A stretch of 64,000 bases of DNA from Endomychus coccineus (taxonomy: Eukaryota > Arthropoda > Insecta > Coleoptera > Endomychidae), in contig OY294068.1 of assembly GCA_958510875.1 (NCBI GenBank), positions 173,135,411 through 173,199,410 on the forward strand, given 5' to 3'. The position numbers were made by a program, and so were the translations under genes. Under the pieces are notes generated by a model. The model was not told the DNA's origin. It did no database searches and saw nothing but the letters and a program-made list of their open reading frames with translations. Shown one piece after another: positions 10,607 to 21,307 of the stretch. Each line of letters begins with the position of its first letter. The first letter of the stretch is position 1.

Positions 10607-12117
10607 TTCTTTAGGAAATATATAAAGAGTTCCTGTTCAAATTTGGTAACCAGATGTGAACTGAGTCCTTAGTTGCACCCCATTTGCTATTATTAATGTA
10701 AATACCTGTCTTCTAATGATTATGTTTAAAATTTTCCTATTAATATGTAATTTAAATTAGGCTCATTGAAACAATACGAAATCTGAACAGAATCGGATAG
10801 ATAAAATAATGGTTTTGAATAATGGATGAGGATACACGATACTTGACTTGTCATGTTTAGAAAAATTGTTCACGGCTTTGCTGTTGGGTGCATTATTGTC
10901 ACTTATAATAGAGAATATTTTGTATCCAATTTTTTCTAATTTAAAAATAATTGACAAAATTCACACTTACTACGGGTACCACTTCGAGTATATTGTGCTG
11001 TTATTGTTGTTACCATGAAACCTCTCACAGGGACAGCCGATATCCATTGTTTCCATAGTAATTAACTAACAAACGTCAGTAAACTGTACGTCATACAAAA
11101 CGCGGGAAGAACCTACATAAACATTCACTTAAGAAGTCATTTTATTCGGTTATAACACTCTTGTACACGCTTATTTACAGATAAAAATACGTTCCTTTCA
11201 CAGGACATCTTAGGAACAGGTGCAACATATAATTTGCCACAAGAAAGAAGTAAAACTATGTTTGATTCTAATATTTATAACCTGCCATCTCAATGCTGAC
11301 CGTGCGGCTTTCAGACTGAACTGTCGTAAGTAAGCTTACCTCTCTACTCCAGGTATTTTGTTGATGACGTCACACTTATGTTTGTAGGTAGCTCTCTGGC
11401 CTTCTCTATCTAGACACACTCAATACCAGCTACGCTCAACTAAAACTAAAAGGTACTGCCGTAAGCACTAACTTTTTTACTCAGCGTACAGACCTTGTAC
11501 TATAGAGGGTATTGACCTAGCTACGAATGGGGATTCCTGTGGGCTCTGTTATCTCATCTGTGCAAAACTAGCTCCTAATGCAAAGGCATTAAGGAAGTGG
11601 TGGAAGATAACGTTTACATATGGTGCTACGCTTATATTTCATAAGCTTTGTATAATACTTATCAGATAGCTGTGAGATCTTGGAAGAGAAAAATTTATTC
11701 AGATTATTGATTAGCCTAGCGACATTCTTCAGCGAATCGTACAAGAGGATGGTTCAATGGTATGATGAAATAGCTCAACTTCCCAAAGCAAAATTAAAAA
11801 AAGGGTATATTGCTTACCTCATTATTAGATGCACATAAGTAACACATTATTGAATGAGTATTGCTCAAGAAATAACGACCATTAAAATCTTCAAGTAAAA
11901 GTAGAAAATAAAGTACATACCAGTAGTTGGTAATCAATAATCATCATAATACATAGAGTAGTAATTTTTACAATAATGAATCGTAAATTACATGCATGAT
12001 TTTTGTTCCTTTTTTAACTACTAACTAAGAACTAAGAACTGAAGAACTAAGTTCTCAGTTCACGTCTAAAGTCCCTTTTTAAAGACATACTTTATATATG
12101 TCCTAAAAAATTGATAA
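10607..12117. other. Mostly featureless; a possible RT scrap near 11350
   Basis: No gene is recognised. At 11345-11400 the plus strand reads RYFVDDVTLMFVGSSLAFSI, which resembles the xxDD catalytic block of reverse transcriptases, but no flanking RT blocks support it. A short run of CTAAGAA-type units lies at 12015-12055. Confidence 0.3.
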
Positions 12118-12230
12118 AACGTTTGTTTTACTGTCGGTGTTGCAGCATTGTATCATTACATATGGATATTTGATAACCAGCTACAGTATAGCCTCTGGCT
12201 TGTGACGTCACGATCGAGTCTTTTGGCCTT
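12118..12230 (-). repeat. Dispersed repeat, copy 2 (inverted partner of 10495-10606)
   Basis: On the minus strand this reads ACAAGGCCAAAAGACTCG, ATCGTGACGTCACAAGCC, AGAGGCTATACTGTAGC and CCGACAGTAAAACAAACG, aligning along its length with the plus-strand copy at 10495-10606. It abuts the RT fossil beginning at 12240. Confidence 0.6.
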
Positions 12231-12239
12231 GTATATCTA

Positions 12240-12660
12240 GAGGGTTTTGGGTAGACTCGATCAAATGGTTTCTAGATATCCAATGCTACTGCTAGAGATT
12301 CTCTATATTTTTCAATGAATGCCTGCCATATAAGTGATTCGTGGGCAAGGACGTCTCTTCTTATTCTCTGCTAACGACAGCCATATTGTCGATAATGCAA
12401 AATGTTGGAGCTCTCTTATATATTGGAGGAGCTCGATGCTGAATGATTTCTCTATTACTTTAGAGATCACAAATAGTAGCGCAATGGGACTACAATAATA
12501 AGGAAGAGTGTTCTTCCCCTTCTTTGGAATTGGTCAGTCTACCTTCCACTTGTAAGGATACTCAGCAATTTCATGTGAAACGGTAAACAACCTGCAAGAA
12601 ACTGGTGTTAATTCTGGTTCACATTCCTTGAAAACAGTAGACGCAATGCTTGATAACAGT
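12240..12660 (-). pseudogene. CR1/jockey-type reverse transcriptase fossil
   Basis: On the minus strand the pieces are FKECEPELTPVSCRLF, YPYKWKVD, IPKKGKNTLPYYCSPIALL with VISKVIEKS, and, after a decayed stretch, KYRESLAVALDI followed by KPFDRVYPKP. These correspond to the RT blocks usually reading CAPELAPVLSRLF, WKVADVVPIPKKG, NYRPIALLSVISKV and SLVVALDIxKAFDRVWH. The catalytic Asp in LDI is present, but frameshifts and a stop before KPFDRV show the copy is dead. Sequence beyond 12240 is lost. Confidence 0.7.
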
Positions 12661-13227
12661 ATACACAAGTTGGAACAATCTCAATTGAAACTTCATGGTT
12701 GAAGGATTGAATAATTGTTTTTTTTAACAACCTGCATCGAACCTACTTAGAAATATCAAGTATAAATTGACCTAATTAGAATTTATTCAACAAAAGAGTG
12801 AAGAATCTTACATAAAATAAATGGTCAGACAATATGCATATTTTTTATGAGGAAGGCGGTATATGTTGCAAGCGAAGAGGCTTCAAAAGTTCCCTGTTAA
12901 TCATCGTGAATCTAGATCGTTCATCGTATAAAACAAATGGGTTCACTCAAAGTAATCAATCGACCTATGTTCATGTTTGGAGTATGAGTGAATTATGCCA
13001 AAATGTACCCACAGCTATATTCAGGCAAGGCAACACAATTTAAGCAATTGACAGTTATTTGCAGTATTTTCAATAACAAAGAGTTTCAATAATATGCCTT
13101 CATTCCTGAAATATTAATAAGTTACATGAAATGTTCCTTTTACCATGAATTGTTTTCGATAATATGCTATTTTTTCATTATTACAAGTTCATCTGTAAAT
13201 GCCAAATGTGATGGACAGCTCCTAATA
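12661..13227. other. Non-coding, no gene seen
   Basis: No recognisable coding sequence or repeat. A 69-codon frame at 12834-13043 shows no family signature. Confidence 0.3.
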
Positions 13228-13229
13228 TA

Positions 13230-13836
13230 TACAGGGTGTCCTCGAACTGCGTGGCCAAAATAAAACCGAAGATTCTTTGATTCGCAAAAAGTTGATGAGC
13301 CTTTTTACTTTTGCCTCAAGTGTCTTGTTTACCCGGTAGAGGGCTTCAAAATTGCAAAAATAATTTTGTTTTTTCGGTATAACTTGAGAACGTGATGAAG
13401 AACTTTCACAATATTTAGCAGGTGAGTTACTGTCAATAATGGCCATTTTTGAGAGTGGAGCACAGAGCCTTAGAGACCATAGAAATGTCTCAAACTTGAG
13501 GATGTAACGGGAAAAGTGTCCAGAACTTTTTTGTGGTCAATGTAATTCACTCGATATTTTTTATGTAGATAGCTTATCTAATTTGAAAACCTTACTTACT
13601 CTTAGAAAATTTTGATAAAATCAACGGATTAGCTTGAAAAAAATAATTTTCGAGTCTCTGCAATTTTGGCTTACTAATTTTACTTGATTAAAATACCTTA
13701 GTTGCTTTTGCTTTTCTAATGTCATTTTTGCATTTGAAGAATTTATTCTCAAAACTGTCAGTTTTTACTTTGCTTTCCGTGAAAATTTTATAAAATTATG
13801 GCTCAAAATTTCACTAACACTGAAATGGTTGATATG
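13230..13836 (+). repeat. Left terminal inverted repeat of the mariner-like element
   Basis: This arm pairs with 14944-15546 over its whole length. It runs past the transposase ATG at 13798, so the first 13 codons of the gene are also present, inverted, at the far end of the element. Minus-strand frames inside the arm are by-products. Confidence 0.85.
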
Positions 13837-14837
13837 TTATTGATTTATGGACTTTGTCGTTGCAATGGCCGGAGAAGGGAAAGATATCCGCATCGCAGAA
13901 TTCCAAATCGGCAAACCTTCGCGAAACTGGCAAATTTGAAGAAAATCGCAGAGAAACTGGACGCAGACGGACAAGAAGGACGTTAGAGCTCGAAGAAGCG
14001 ATACTGGAAGCGGTTGAAACTGAACCTGGGATAAGCACACTACGTTTGGGACTTCGTATTGGAGCCTCAAAATCATTAGTTCATAATGTACTGAAAGAAG
14101 AACTGTTGTATCCCTATCATATTAAAACAGTTCAAGACTTATTGCCCATGGATCCAGGTCATCGGCTAGATTTCTGTCGGCTTATTGTCCAAAGACAAAA
14201 CGCAAACCCCAATTTTTGTAGAAGAATTCTGTTCACGGACGAAGATACTTTCACGAGATGTGCTCTTTTTAACCTCCATATTGAACATTTCTATGCTGAT
14301 GAAAATCCTCATGAAACGGAAGTTACATGTTTTCAGAATCAAACTAAAATCAATGTTTGGGTTGGAATTGTGGATAACTTTATTATTGGCCCTACCGTTA
14401 TACCCGATCGATTGAACGGGGAGAACTACTTGAACTTTTTGGAACAAAGGCTACCTGAACTGTTGAAGACTTGCCCTTACACATTCGTCGTGACCTTTGG
14501 TTTATGCATGATGGTGCATCTGCTCAACTCACATTAGCTCTGAGGCAACATTTGAATGCGGAATATCCAGATCGCTGGATAGGTAGAGGGCACGATGCAC
14601 CAGTGAACTGGCCGGCCCGCTCCCCTGATTTGACGCCCTGCGACTTCTTTCTATGGGGCGAAAGTTTATGCAGCTCCAGTAAACACACGGGAGAAATTGT
14701 TGCAACGAATTAATCATGAAGCGAATTTATTGAAGGATGATCCTGAAGTACTAGCCAGAGTTCAATTCAATTTCTTGAAACGAATTAATTTGTGTATTCA
14801 GGAAAATGGGCAACATTTCGAACAATTGATGACTTAG
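13798..14837 (+). pseudogene. Mariner-like (IS630/Tc1) transposase, frameshifted
   Basis: The ATG at 13798 begins MAQNFTNTEMVDMLLIYGLC and continues RERYPHRRIPNRQTFAKLA, the N-terminal helix-turn-helix region of this family. The frame changes near 13925 into ANLRETGKFEENRRETGRRR, then LEEAILEAVETEPGISTLRL, LLYPYHIKTVQDL and RRILFTDEDTFTRCALFN with the first catalytic Asp, then NVWVGIVDNFIIGP and GENYLNFLEQRLPELL. A second shift near 14475 leads to LWFMHDGASAQLTL (second Asp) and WPARSPDLTPCDFFLWG (third Asp, about 43 residues after the second by my count). A third shift near 14660 leads to the tail KVYAAPVNTREKLLQRIN, ending at TAG 14835-14837. The transposase would bind the inverted repeats and cut and paste the element. 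Three frameshifts disable it. Confidence 0.85.
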
Positions 14838-14943
14838 CGATTTCCCAAAAAGTTTTGTTGTTTCTTTTAATTTAGCATTTGTTTTTCCTAAATAATCACA
14901 TCGTTTCCCCATTTCTATTGTTTTTATTATTCGTGTTTTACCG

Positions 14944-15546
14944 AGATATTAACCATTTCAGTGTTAGTGAAATTTTGAGCCATAATTTCATTGAATTTGT
15001 ACGGAAAGCAAAGTGAAAACTGACAGTTTTGAGAATAAATTCTCCAAATGCCAAAATGACATTAGAAAAGCAGAGGCAACTAAGGTATTTTGATCAAGTA
15101 AAATTAGTAAGCCAAAATTGCAGAGACTCGAAAATTAATTTTTTCAAGCTGATCCGTTGATTTTATCAAAATTTTCTAAGATTAAGAAAAGTTTTGACAT
15201 TGAATAAGCTATTCACATAAAAAATATCGGGTGAATTACATTGACCACAAAAAAGTTCTGGAACTTTTCCCGTTACATCCTCAAGTTTGAGTCATTTCTG
15301 TGGTCTCTAAGGCTCTGTGCTCCACTCTCAAAAACGACTATTATTGACAGTAACTCACCTTTCAAATATTGTAAAAGTCCTCTATCACGTTCTCAAGTTA
15401 TACCAAAAAAACAAAATTATTTTCGCAACTAGCCTCTACCGGCTAAACAAGACACTTAAGGCAAAAGTAAAAAGGCTCATCGAATTTTTTTCGAGTCAAA
15501 GAATCTTCGGTTCCATTTTGGCCACGCAGGTCGAGGACACCCTGTA
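14944..15546 (-). repeat. Right terminal inverted repeat of the mariner-like element
   Basis: Reverse complement of 13230-13836, including a copy of the transposase start (ATTATGGCTCAAAATTTCAC on the minus strand at about 14964-14983). Differences between the arms are scattered substitutions and small indels, so the arms have diverged since insertion. Confidence 0.85.
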
Positions 15547-15548
15547 TA

Positions 15549-16089
15549 GTAAATATAATAGTTGTCGATTAAATTATTAAAAGACTATAAAATGCAGGGT
15601 CTATGAATATAAGCAGCATTATTTCTATAGCTAGCTCGAGTTTAGAAATACAAATGGAAAAATAGATTATTTTGTCAAAATGTCATATGTAGTGAATGAT
15701 CAGCTCCTGGAACTCACTAACAGTATGTGTCTTTTATGTGCATTGGTAACCATTTCTCATTGTTTATAGTTGCAATACATCGTTCTCTGTAACACTGCTT
15801 CGAAAGCATCTTTCATCCGTGTTTCAGTTCCAACAATTGCCCGTGACGACTCTTTTTGTATTGAGCTTTTAATGTGTATGGCTTATATTGATCGACAGAT
15901 TTGAGAATCATTCACTGTTTTACTTACAGTTAATTAGGATTACGAATACATGGCTAGTATTATTGAATGTAACAATTTAGCTTTCTACATTATCCATGGT
16001 AAAAGAACTAATGCTTGAAAAATAATAATATACTGCAACGTAGTAGCCTTTCTCTAATCACAAGATAATAAGAATAATTTGGAGACAGT
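15549..16089. other. Non-coding, no gene seen
   Basis: Unique AT-rich sequence between two mariner-type elements. Nothing is recognised in it. Confidence 0.3.
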
Positions 16090-16815
16090 TTTTTACTAGG
16101 GCCCTCAAAAATAAAACAGATGGCGCTACAATCGAAAATCCCATGTGACATCTGTGATGTACCATCTTCAACTAGAACGCATTGAAATTTTCATAGTCAT
16201 ATGTCATTCAGCTCTGTTTTGACATCCATCGAAGGCAAGCCACGCCACCTTGAACATTTTTGCAAACATGGAAAAAAAGTGAATTTCCCGTTTTGATTAA
16301 ACATTATTTTTGCGTGGAAAAAATATTACTCAAACTGAAATTATGGGGATTCAACATCGATTGGAACGATTCACGAGTGGTTTACTGATTTTCGTTGTAG
16401 TAGTATGACCACAATGGACGCCGAACGTTCTGGTCGTCCAATTGAGGTTACAACTTCTCGATAAAATTCATTGCATGATATTTGATGATCTGCGTGTTAA
16501 AGTGCTACGGGCATCTCAACCGAACACTGTTGACAACAAGCGCGATCGTGTGACAACTTCAAAGGAGTATTTGGCGATGTTCAAGCGCGATAAGAAGGAC
16601 TTTTTACACCGTTCGTAACCGTGGACGAAACACGGATCCAGCCCAGGACACCAGAGATCAAGGAACAGTCGAAATAGTGAAGTTGTCCTGGCGAATCGGA
16701 GCCGTTTTTTGGGAGGTCCATATCGATTAGAAAAGAGCAAAATGATCACCGGCGTATATCATTCGATGCCGATTTGACACGAAAGCGGATGCATTTGGCA
16801 AAGAAAAATGCACAA
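16090..16815 (+). mobile_element. Mariner transposon fossil
   Basis: Decayed transposase of the classic mariner family. From ATG 16268 come MEKK and then LRGKNITQTE, a degraded RLERFTSGLL region, DKIHCMIFDDLRVKV, the block KRDRVTTSKEYLAMFKRDKK with DFLHR, VTVDETR (first catalytic Asp) and PEIKEQS, and RLEKSKMITGVYH (usual form: YLEKGKTITGAYY). The first ~16094-16150 bases (ACTAGGGCCCTCAAAAATAA and following) are likely the left terminus. The C-terminal third with the last catalytic Asp is missing: sequence stops matching near 16815, where the hAT-like sequence begins. Several stops disable it. Confidence 0.75.
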
Positions 16816-17691
16816 ATATGCACAAAATATGCGATATAAAAAAATAACCTGGTTAAAATAGCATACACTGTAAAAAATGGGTGTAATTTTAATGGTGTAA
16901 ATTGGTAAAACTACTACGATGTACTGGCAATTATTAACTCATTTTTGAGATAAAGCTTGAAGTACCTAAAAGTTGGAGAACATTTACCAGGTAAATTTGA
17001 TTCTGGTGTATTTTTACGTTACAGAATAGAAAATTACCTTTGCGTGAATAATTTTACCCTAGATTTGACTGGAAATTTATCATTATCGTGGTAAATTTGA
17101 TACCATTTGGATAAATTTACCCACTAATAGTAATAAAGACTCCCACTAATAGTGAAAATTTATTCAAATGGGTGATATGATCGTACAGTTTGACATCGTA
17201 TTATGAACCGGTTACATGGATGATTGATCAACTAATAGGAAGCTGACTTCAAGAAAATTGTTAGGGTTGAGTTGGTATGTTAAAGGCAGAGGGTTCCATC
17301 AACTAATCAAGTATCCGATAACACACATGCAGACTTTGAAAAATAATTGTCATGATGATTAAAAATTACAAAGTATTTTTTTGTGCAAATTAGTAAACAT
17401 ACAGCGATAGTTAACATCTTATGTTTTTGAGGTTAGAATATTTAATTATAAAAGAGAAATATTTTGTTATACACTTTATTACACAACACAGCCGCTATTC
17501 TATTATCTATATGTCTATTTATTAAATAGAAAAACTAAGCCGTTGTAGTATTAAATTAATAAAATTTCTTTAATATGCATATAGAATACTACCAAAAATA
17601 TAGTATGATATGAATGAAAACTCTGAATCTTCGGTTAACAAAATAATATCAATTCAAATTTCCCTCAATCGGTTCTGCGCTCTAACCTGAT

Positions 17692-17728
17692 CACAGAGAA
17701 GACATCGACAGATGGTGTCTTCTCTGTG
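17692..17728. repeat. Perfect 13-bp hairpin inside the CACTGTA element
   Basis: CACAGAGAAGACA (17692-17704) is followed after 11 bases by its exact reverse complement TGTCTTCTCTGTG (17716-17728). It sits in a locally GC-richer part of the element and could form a stable cruciform or RNA stem-loop. Confidence 0.7.
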
Positions 17729-18115
17729 TTGCGTATACGTAAAGATATTGATATCCCTCTCTATTACACGCTACTAATGATCTCGAGCGAGAGAGATACA
17801 TTTATCGTAGACGTTTTGCATAGTCGAATTTCCCAGATTGCATTGCAGTTTGCACTTACTGTCGTGTTGCATATGAGCTTCTATTTCTAATTCAGTAAGG
17901 ATCATTTTCATTTTGAAACTTTTAAATGGAATACATTTATTAAACAGTCGATTGTTTCTTTATTGTGAGAACCGGAATACTTGTTTTCTTGGGCCCCTTT
18001 TGAAAGGTAGGTTGATGGGTTTCTTTGCTGTTTTTGTACCTATATTCGCCTTTTATGTCTATAGATTTCTAAGATACACATAACCTGTACGCCAGCAGAA
18101 CTTATTACATTAAAA

Positions 18116-18226
18116 ATGGGTTATTACTGTCAAATATTCAGACATGGATTTCCTACATTAAGGCAATATAATTGTCAATATTATCACAGACAGGTGTACG
18201 GTTTAAGATTTATTTGTACCCGAAAA
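18116..18226 (+). CDS. Candidate first coding exon inside the CACTGTA element
   Basis: The ATG at 18116 opens 37 codons ending exactly at a good donor (CGAAAA|GTGAGT, 18227). The peptide starts MGYYCQIFRHGFPTLRQ and contains a C...C...H-type spacing with a later FIC, resembling a decayed C2H2-like finger (YYCQIFRHGFPTLRQYN, then YYHRQVYG and RFIC). An acceptor-like tract (ATTTTAATTTCAG) ends near 18279, but the frame following it stops at once, so the downstream part of the gene seems lost. The function is unknown. I infer a leftover of the autonomous parent element's gene. Confidence 0.35.
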
Positions 18227-19086
18227 GTGAGTATTTTGTATGTTTTTATCTTTTAAATATACTACATTTTAATTTCAGGTGAATTTTGTCTGATGAATTT
18301 GTATTTTACAATAATTCTATTATTTTGTTTTAATATACTTTTCTTTCCTCAATCGGAATTGAGGTGCAAGTAAGTTGGTTTTATATCTTTGTTTTTTAAT
18401 AATAATGTACAGTATAATTTTCTCATTGTTGTCATTCGTGGTTTTCTTATAGAGAATTGATGCTCTATTAAAGGTAGGTAGTAAATTATAATTTGGTTTG
18501 CATCGTTCTAGGCCCAGTACGGTTCATTTTATATATTTTATTTTTATAGAAAGGCTTCCTATTTTTTCCTGTTTTTTCCATTCCAGTATTTTGAATCTCA
18601 ATTTTTTCTATTTTTGAATCTCCCTGGCCCTAATATGTATGTGTATTGCTTTTCCTCATCTCCCTTATTCTAATAATAAATATTTTTTAAATTTCAGGTA
18701 GTCTTGTTACTTTTGTTGCCGTCCCAGTATGAGGTGTTTTTATATATAAGTTTGTAACAATATTAGTTATTTGTAATTTTTTAAAGAATTTTTTATACAC
18801 TTTTGTAATCCTGAATATAAGTAAAACAAAAATTCTCGTTTCATTTTGTTTAGGTTATTGTATTTAGGTAATGGTTCACAATAGAATGTTAGAAAAAGGG
18901 CTAACATGAACTGGTTAATTCATCTTCCTGGTTGACGATGATACAACAGAATTTCAATCAAAAGTTGGAATAGTGCGTAGGTAAAGTTTATTTTTAAATA
19001 AATATTTCAGGGCCAAATCATCTAGGTATTTCGTTTACAAACAAAATTACAATTTGGTGTAAATGTACCTGTAAAATTAACAACAG

Positions 19087-19246
19087 TAATTTTATCTACA
19101 CAAATTTACATCAAACTGTAATTTCATCTATACAAATTAACATCAAAGTGTAATTTTATCTATACAAATTTACATTAGAGTGTAATTTTATCTGTACAAA
19201 TTTACATTAGAGTGTAATTTTATCTATACAAATTTACACCAATGGT
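19087..19246. repeat. Five tandem copies of a 32-bp unit
   Basis: The unit is close to TAATTTTATCTATACAAATT followed by TACATTAGAGTG. Five consecutive copies differ by a few bases each. The array lies just inside the right end of the CACTGTA element and shares GTGTAAAT/GTGTAATT words with both termini. Confidence 0.8.
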
Positions 19247-19558
19247 AATTTTGGGGGGTAAAATTACACCAACGTGTTTTTTTCTCTGTAAAATTTACAC
19301 CGCCAAGGATTTTTACCCGAGCAATGAGTAATTTTCCCTTTTTGGTTAAAAATACCCTTACGCGTTAAATTTACTCCGTGGAATGGTGGCCGCCCAGTGG
19401 CCACCATTTCTTAGGGGAATTCTACCCAAATATTTTTTACAGTGATTTTATTGTTTGACGTAACATAAGGTACAAAGAAAATGAATTAAAATGCTTTCAC
19501 ATACTAGCTTACAAAATCAATTCAAGTTTTGTGGCAATACTACAAAATACTTTTCCTA

Positions 19559-19846
19559 ATTTTCAATTTGAAATTTCTGACGTTTACCAGTTAATATCAA
19601 TTGTAGGCAGCTTACGTCAGGCAAGCTCCGACCTATACCGTTAATGTAAGCATTAATTTGCTTAACCATTTCAAGATCTGGGTATTTCAGAAGAACCGGG
19701 TCTAACTTATTTCGGAGTTTTTCGGCAAAGGAATTCGGAAGTGCTTGGAGTAGCTCCACCGTTTTTTCCAGTATTGCGATTGAATTATGCAGGAATAAAT
19801 TTTTGGTTTCCAAATTTTCAGCAAACCATCGTTGGCGCATTCGCAT
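19559..19846 (-). pseudogene. hAT transposase-like C-terminal fragment
   Basis: About 96 codons on the minus strand. A helix-rich stretch, ILEKTVELLQALPNSFAEKL, is followed by RNKLDPVLLKYPDLEMVKQI and NAYINGIG. This resembles the region just before the C-terminal dimerisation domain in CGGBP1-like hAT transposases, where a helix, a K..VL..NPG or YP-type turn and a conserved INxxLNG motif follow each other. The SERSFS box itself is not present downstream, so the assignment is tentative. Confidence 0.4.
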
Positions 19847-19990
19847 CTTCTACATGCAAGGCTTCTATTATCCCATTCCCAGGAATTGCTTAATGTTTTC
19901 AAGAACTCATATTTCTAGTACCATTTGAAACTGCTAAAATTCAGCATTTGTGTAGAATTATGCATTATAAACTAAGAAGTGCTATAATAT

Positions 19991-21233
19991 GCAATAACGT
20001 GGCGATGAGACGATAAGAGATATTCATTTGCATAAGCAAACATGGTGAAAGGGACGAGTCAAAAGTGCTAATAAGCTCCTTGCTTATGGTCGCATTCAGA
20101 CCAAACGATAGCTTGTGTTTGCAGAAGCTAGCGGAACATATATTTTGATTTTAATAAAAATAATGACTCATCCCTTTCTAACACCAAAGTGTTATATTCA
20201 AGAAAAGTCAAATAAACTCTATTTGTGCCACTTCTCTGAAAAAAACAATTTGTTCGTACAGTTTTCTCTCACTAGAGCAAATAGAGGTTTTCCCAATAAA
20301 CTCAGCAATAGAAATTACAAACGATGATGTCAAAAATGGTGAGTTAAATAAAATTCTTCGATTGTGTTTCTCACAACTTATTACTCATGAACTTTAGTAG
20401 ACAATTTATAGATAGTTGCTTCAGAGACAAGAGACAGCATGTATAATTATAGATATAGAAGATCATAGAACCAATGTTTGAAGAATAGAACTGGGTGTAG
20501 GTAATACACTGTCCAAAAAGGACTAATAGTCTTTTTCTATGTAAATGATTCAGCGCACACTATTTTTATTAGCAAATTAGAGCAAAATTAGAAAATATTC
20601 ACTATTGAATATGTGGCTAACAACAACTGATTCAAATCACGTAATGATGTGGGTGATAACAACAACGTTCCAGTCATATCGCTTTGCAATTCCCATTTAA
20701 ATTGCTGAAAATAGGAACCGTATTATTTTTGGGTGCGGTAGCCTCTTTGCAAGTGGTACTTTTGGTATCCATCCTACTGTTTCAAGACATACATTCAACT
20801 TGCAGTCCTAAATCAATATTTCAAAATTGAAAAAATTACGCCACATAAGTGTATTCCTGTTCATAGGGATAATCCTATATACTCTATATAGATGATGGTT
20901 AAATCAAAATTGATTACTCTATGGTACTATGACATTAAGGTTTACCTAATGTCAAAATATTATAACAGTACATAGCTATTATCTTAGTTATTAAGAAAGC
21001 TAGTGAATGTTTATTACAATCATATGAAAAATTATGCTTATAAAAGGAAGGTGAGCGATGGTAGTTAATTTTGTTAACAACCACTTGCACTTGGACTACT
21101 TACAGGGATTTATTGGATCATGATTATTATGAGAGACCGTTGTCATATTGATAATATATCATAGAAAATTCAAAATAATTCCGATGTGGTTATTCAGGGT
21201 CAAGTTTATTCTATTATCCATTTTATTTTACAG
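19991..21233. other. Mostly featureless; contains one dispersed repeat
   Basis: No gene is recognised. The part 20690-20785 (from CAATTCCCATTTAAATTGC through TTGGGTGCGGTAG to TTTGGTATCCATCC) resembles 52065-52150 (GTATTGTTTTGGGCGCAGTAG, then AATGTCCATC), suggesting a dispersed repeat family. Confidence 0.35.
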
Positions 21234-21307
21234 GGACCGACCAGCATCAGGAAGTACTCTGTGTAAAATGATGACATTTAGAGAAAATCGTGATTATTGG
21301 ATTGTGG
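21234..21307 (+). CDS. Candidate internal exon, unidentified protein
   Basis: A 74-bp segment is bounded by a strong acceptor (TATCCATTTTATTTTACAG ending at 21233) and a strong donor (GTAAGT at 21308). One frame is open through it: DRPASGSTLCKMMTFRENRD followed by YWIV. No other exon of the same gene is evident within the window on this strand, and the peptide matches no family I recognise. It could be a real exon of a long gene, an old exon copy, or chance. Confidence 0.35.

Larger units (their letters stand above)
13230..15546 (+). mobile_element. Mariner-like transposon with ~600-bp terminal inverted repeats
   Basis: The element starts TACAGGGTGTCCTCGA and ends in the exact reverse complement. 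It is flanked on both sides by TA (13228-13229 and 15547-15548), the target duplication of the Tc1/mariner superfamily. Both arms are long: 13230-13836 matches the reverse complement of 14944-15546 with scattered differences. The single gene between them is a transposase with frameshifts, so this copy is probably immobile unless served in trans. The length is about 2.3 kb. Confidence 0.85.
16867..19442. mobile_element. 2.6-kb element with CACTGTAAAAAAT termini
   Basis: The left end CACTGTAAAAAAT (16867) is repeated as ATTTTTTACAGTG at the right end (19430-19442). Subterminal regions on both sides are rich in GTGTAATTTT/GTGTAAATT words and include a 32-bp tandem repeat on the right (19087-19246). 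No full transposase is seen. The only coding-like piece is one short candidate exon (18116-18226). No clear target duplication is seen next to the termini. I cannot assign a superfamily. It looks like a non-autonomous derivative of a larger DNA transposon. Confidence 0.65.
16816..19990 (-). mobile_element. hAT-type remnant interrupted by a nested element
   Basis: Left of the nested insertion, 16808-16850 carries repeated ATATGC-like words (AAATATGCACAAAATATGCG). Right of it lies a transposase-like fragment (19559-19846, -) followed by more ATGC words (19955-19995: ATTATGCATTATAAAC, ATAATATGCAATAACG). Such ATATGC repeats are common near the ends of some hAT elements, and a similar cluster appears at 35613-35675. 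The grouping is an inference; exact ends are not defined. Confidence 0.35.

Noticed and set aside
11345..11400. Reverse transcriptase catalytic block (RYFVDDVTLMF)
   Set aside because: Only one block is seen and no neighbouring RT blocks support it, so it is mentioned but not called.
13222..13446. Minus-strand 74-codon frame and its plus-strand mirror at 15241-15580
   Set aside because: They are by-products of the two inverted-repeat arms.
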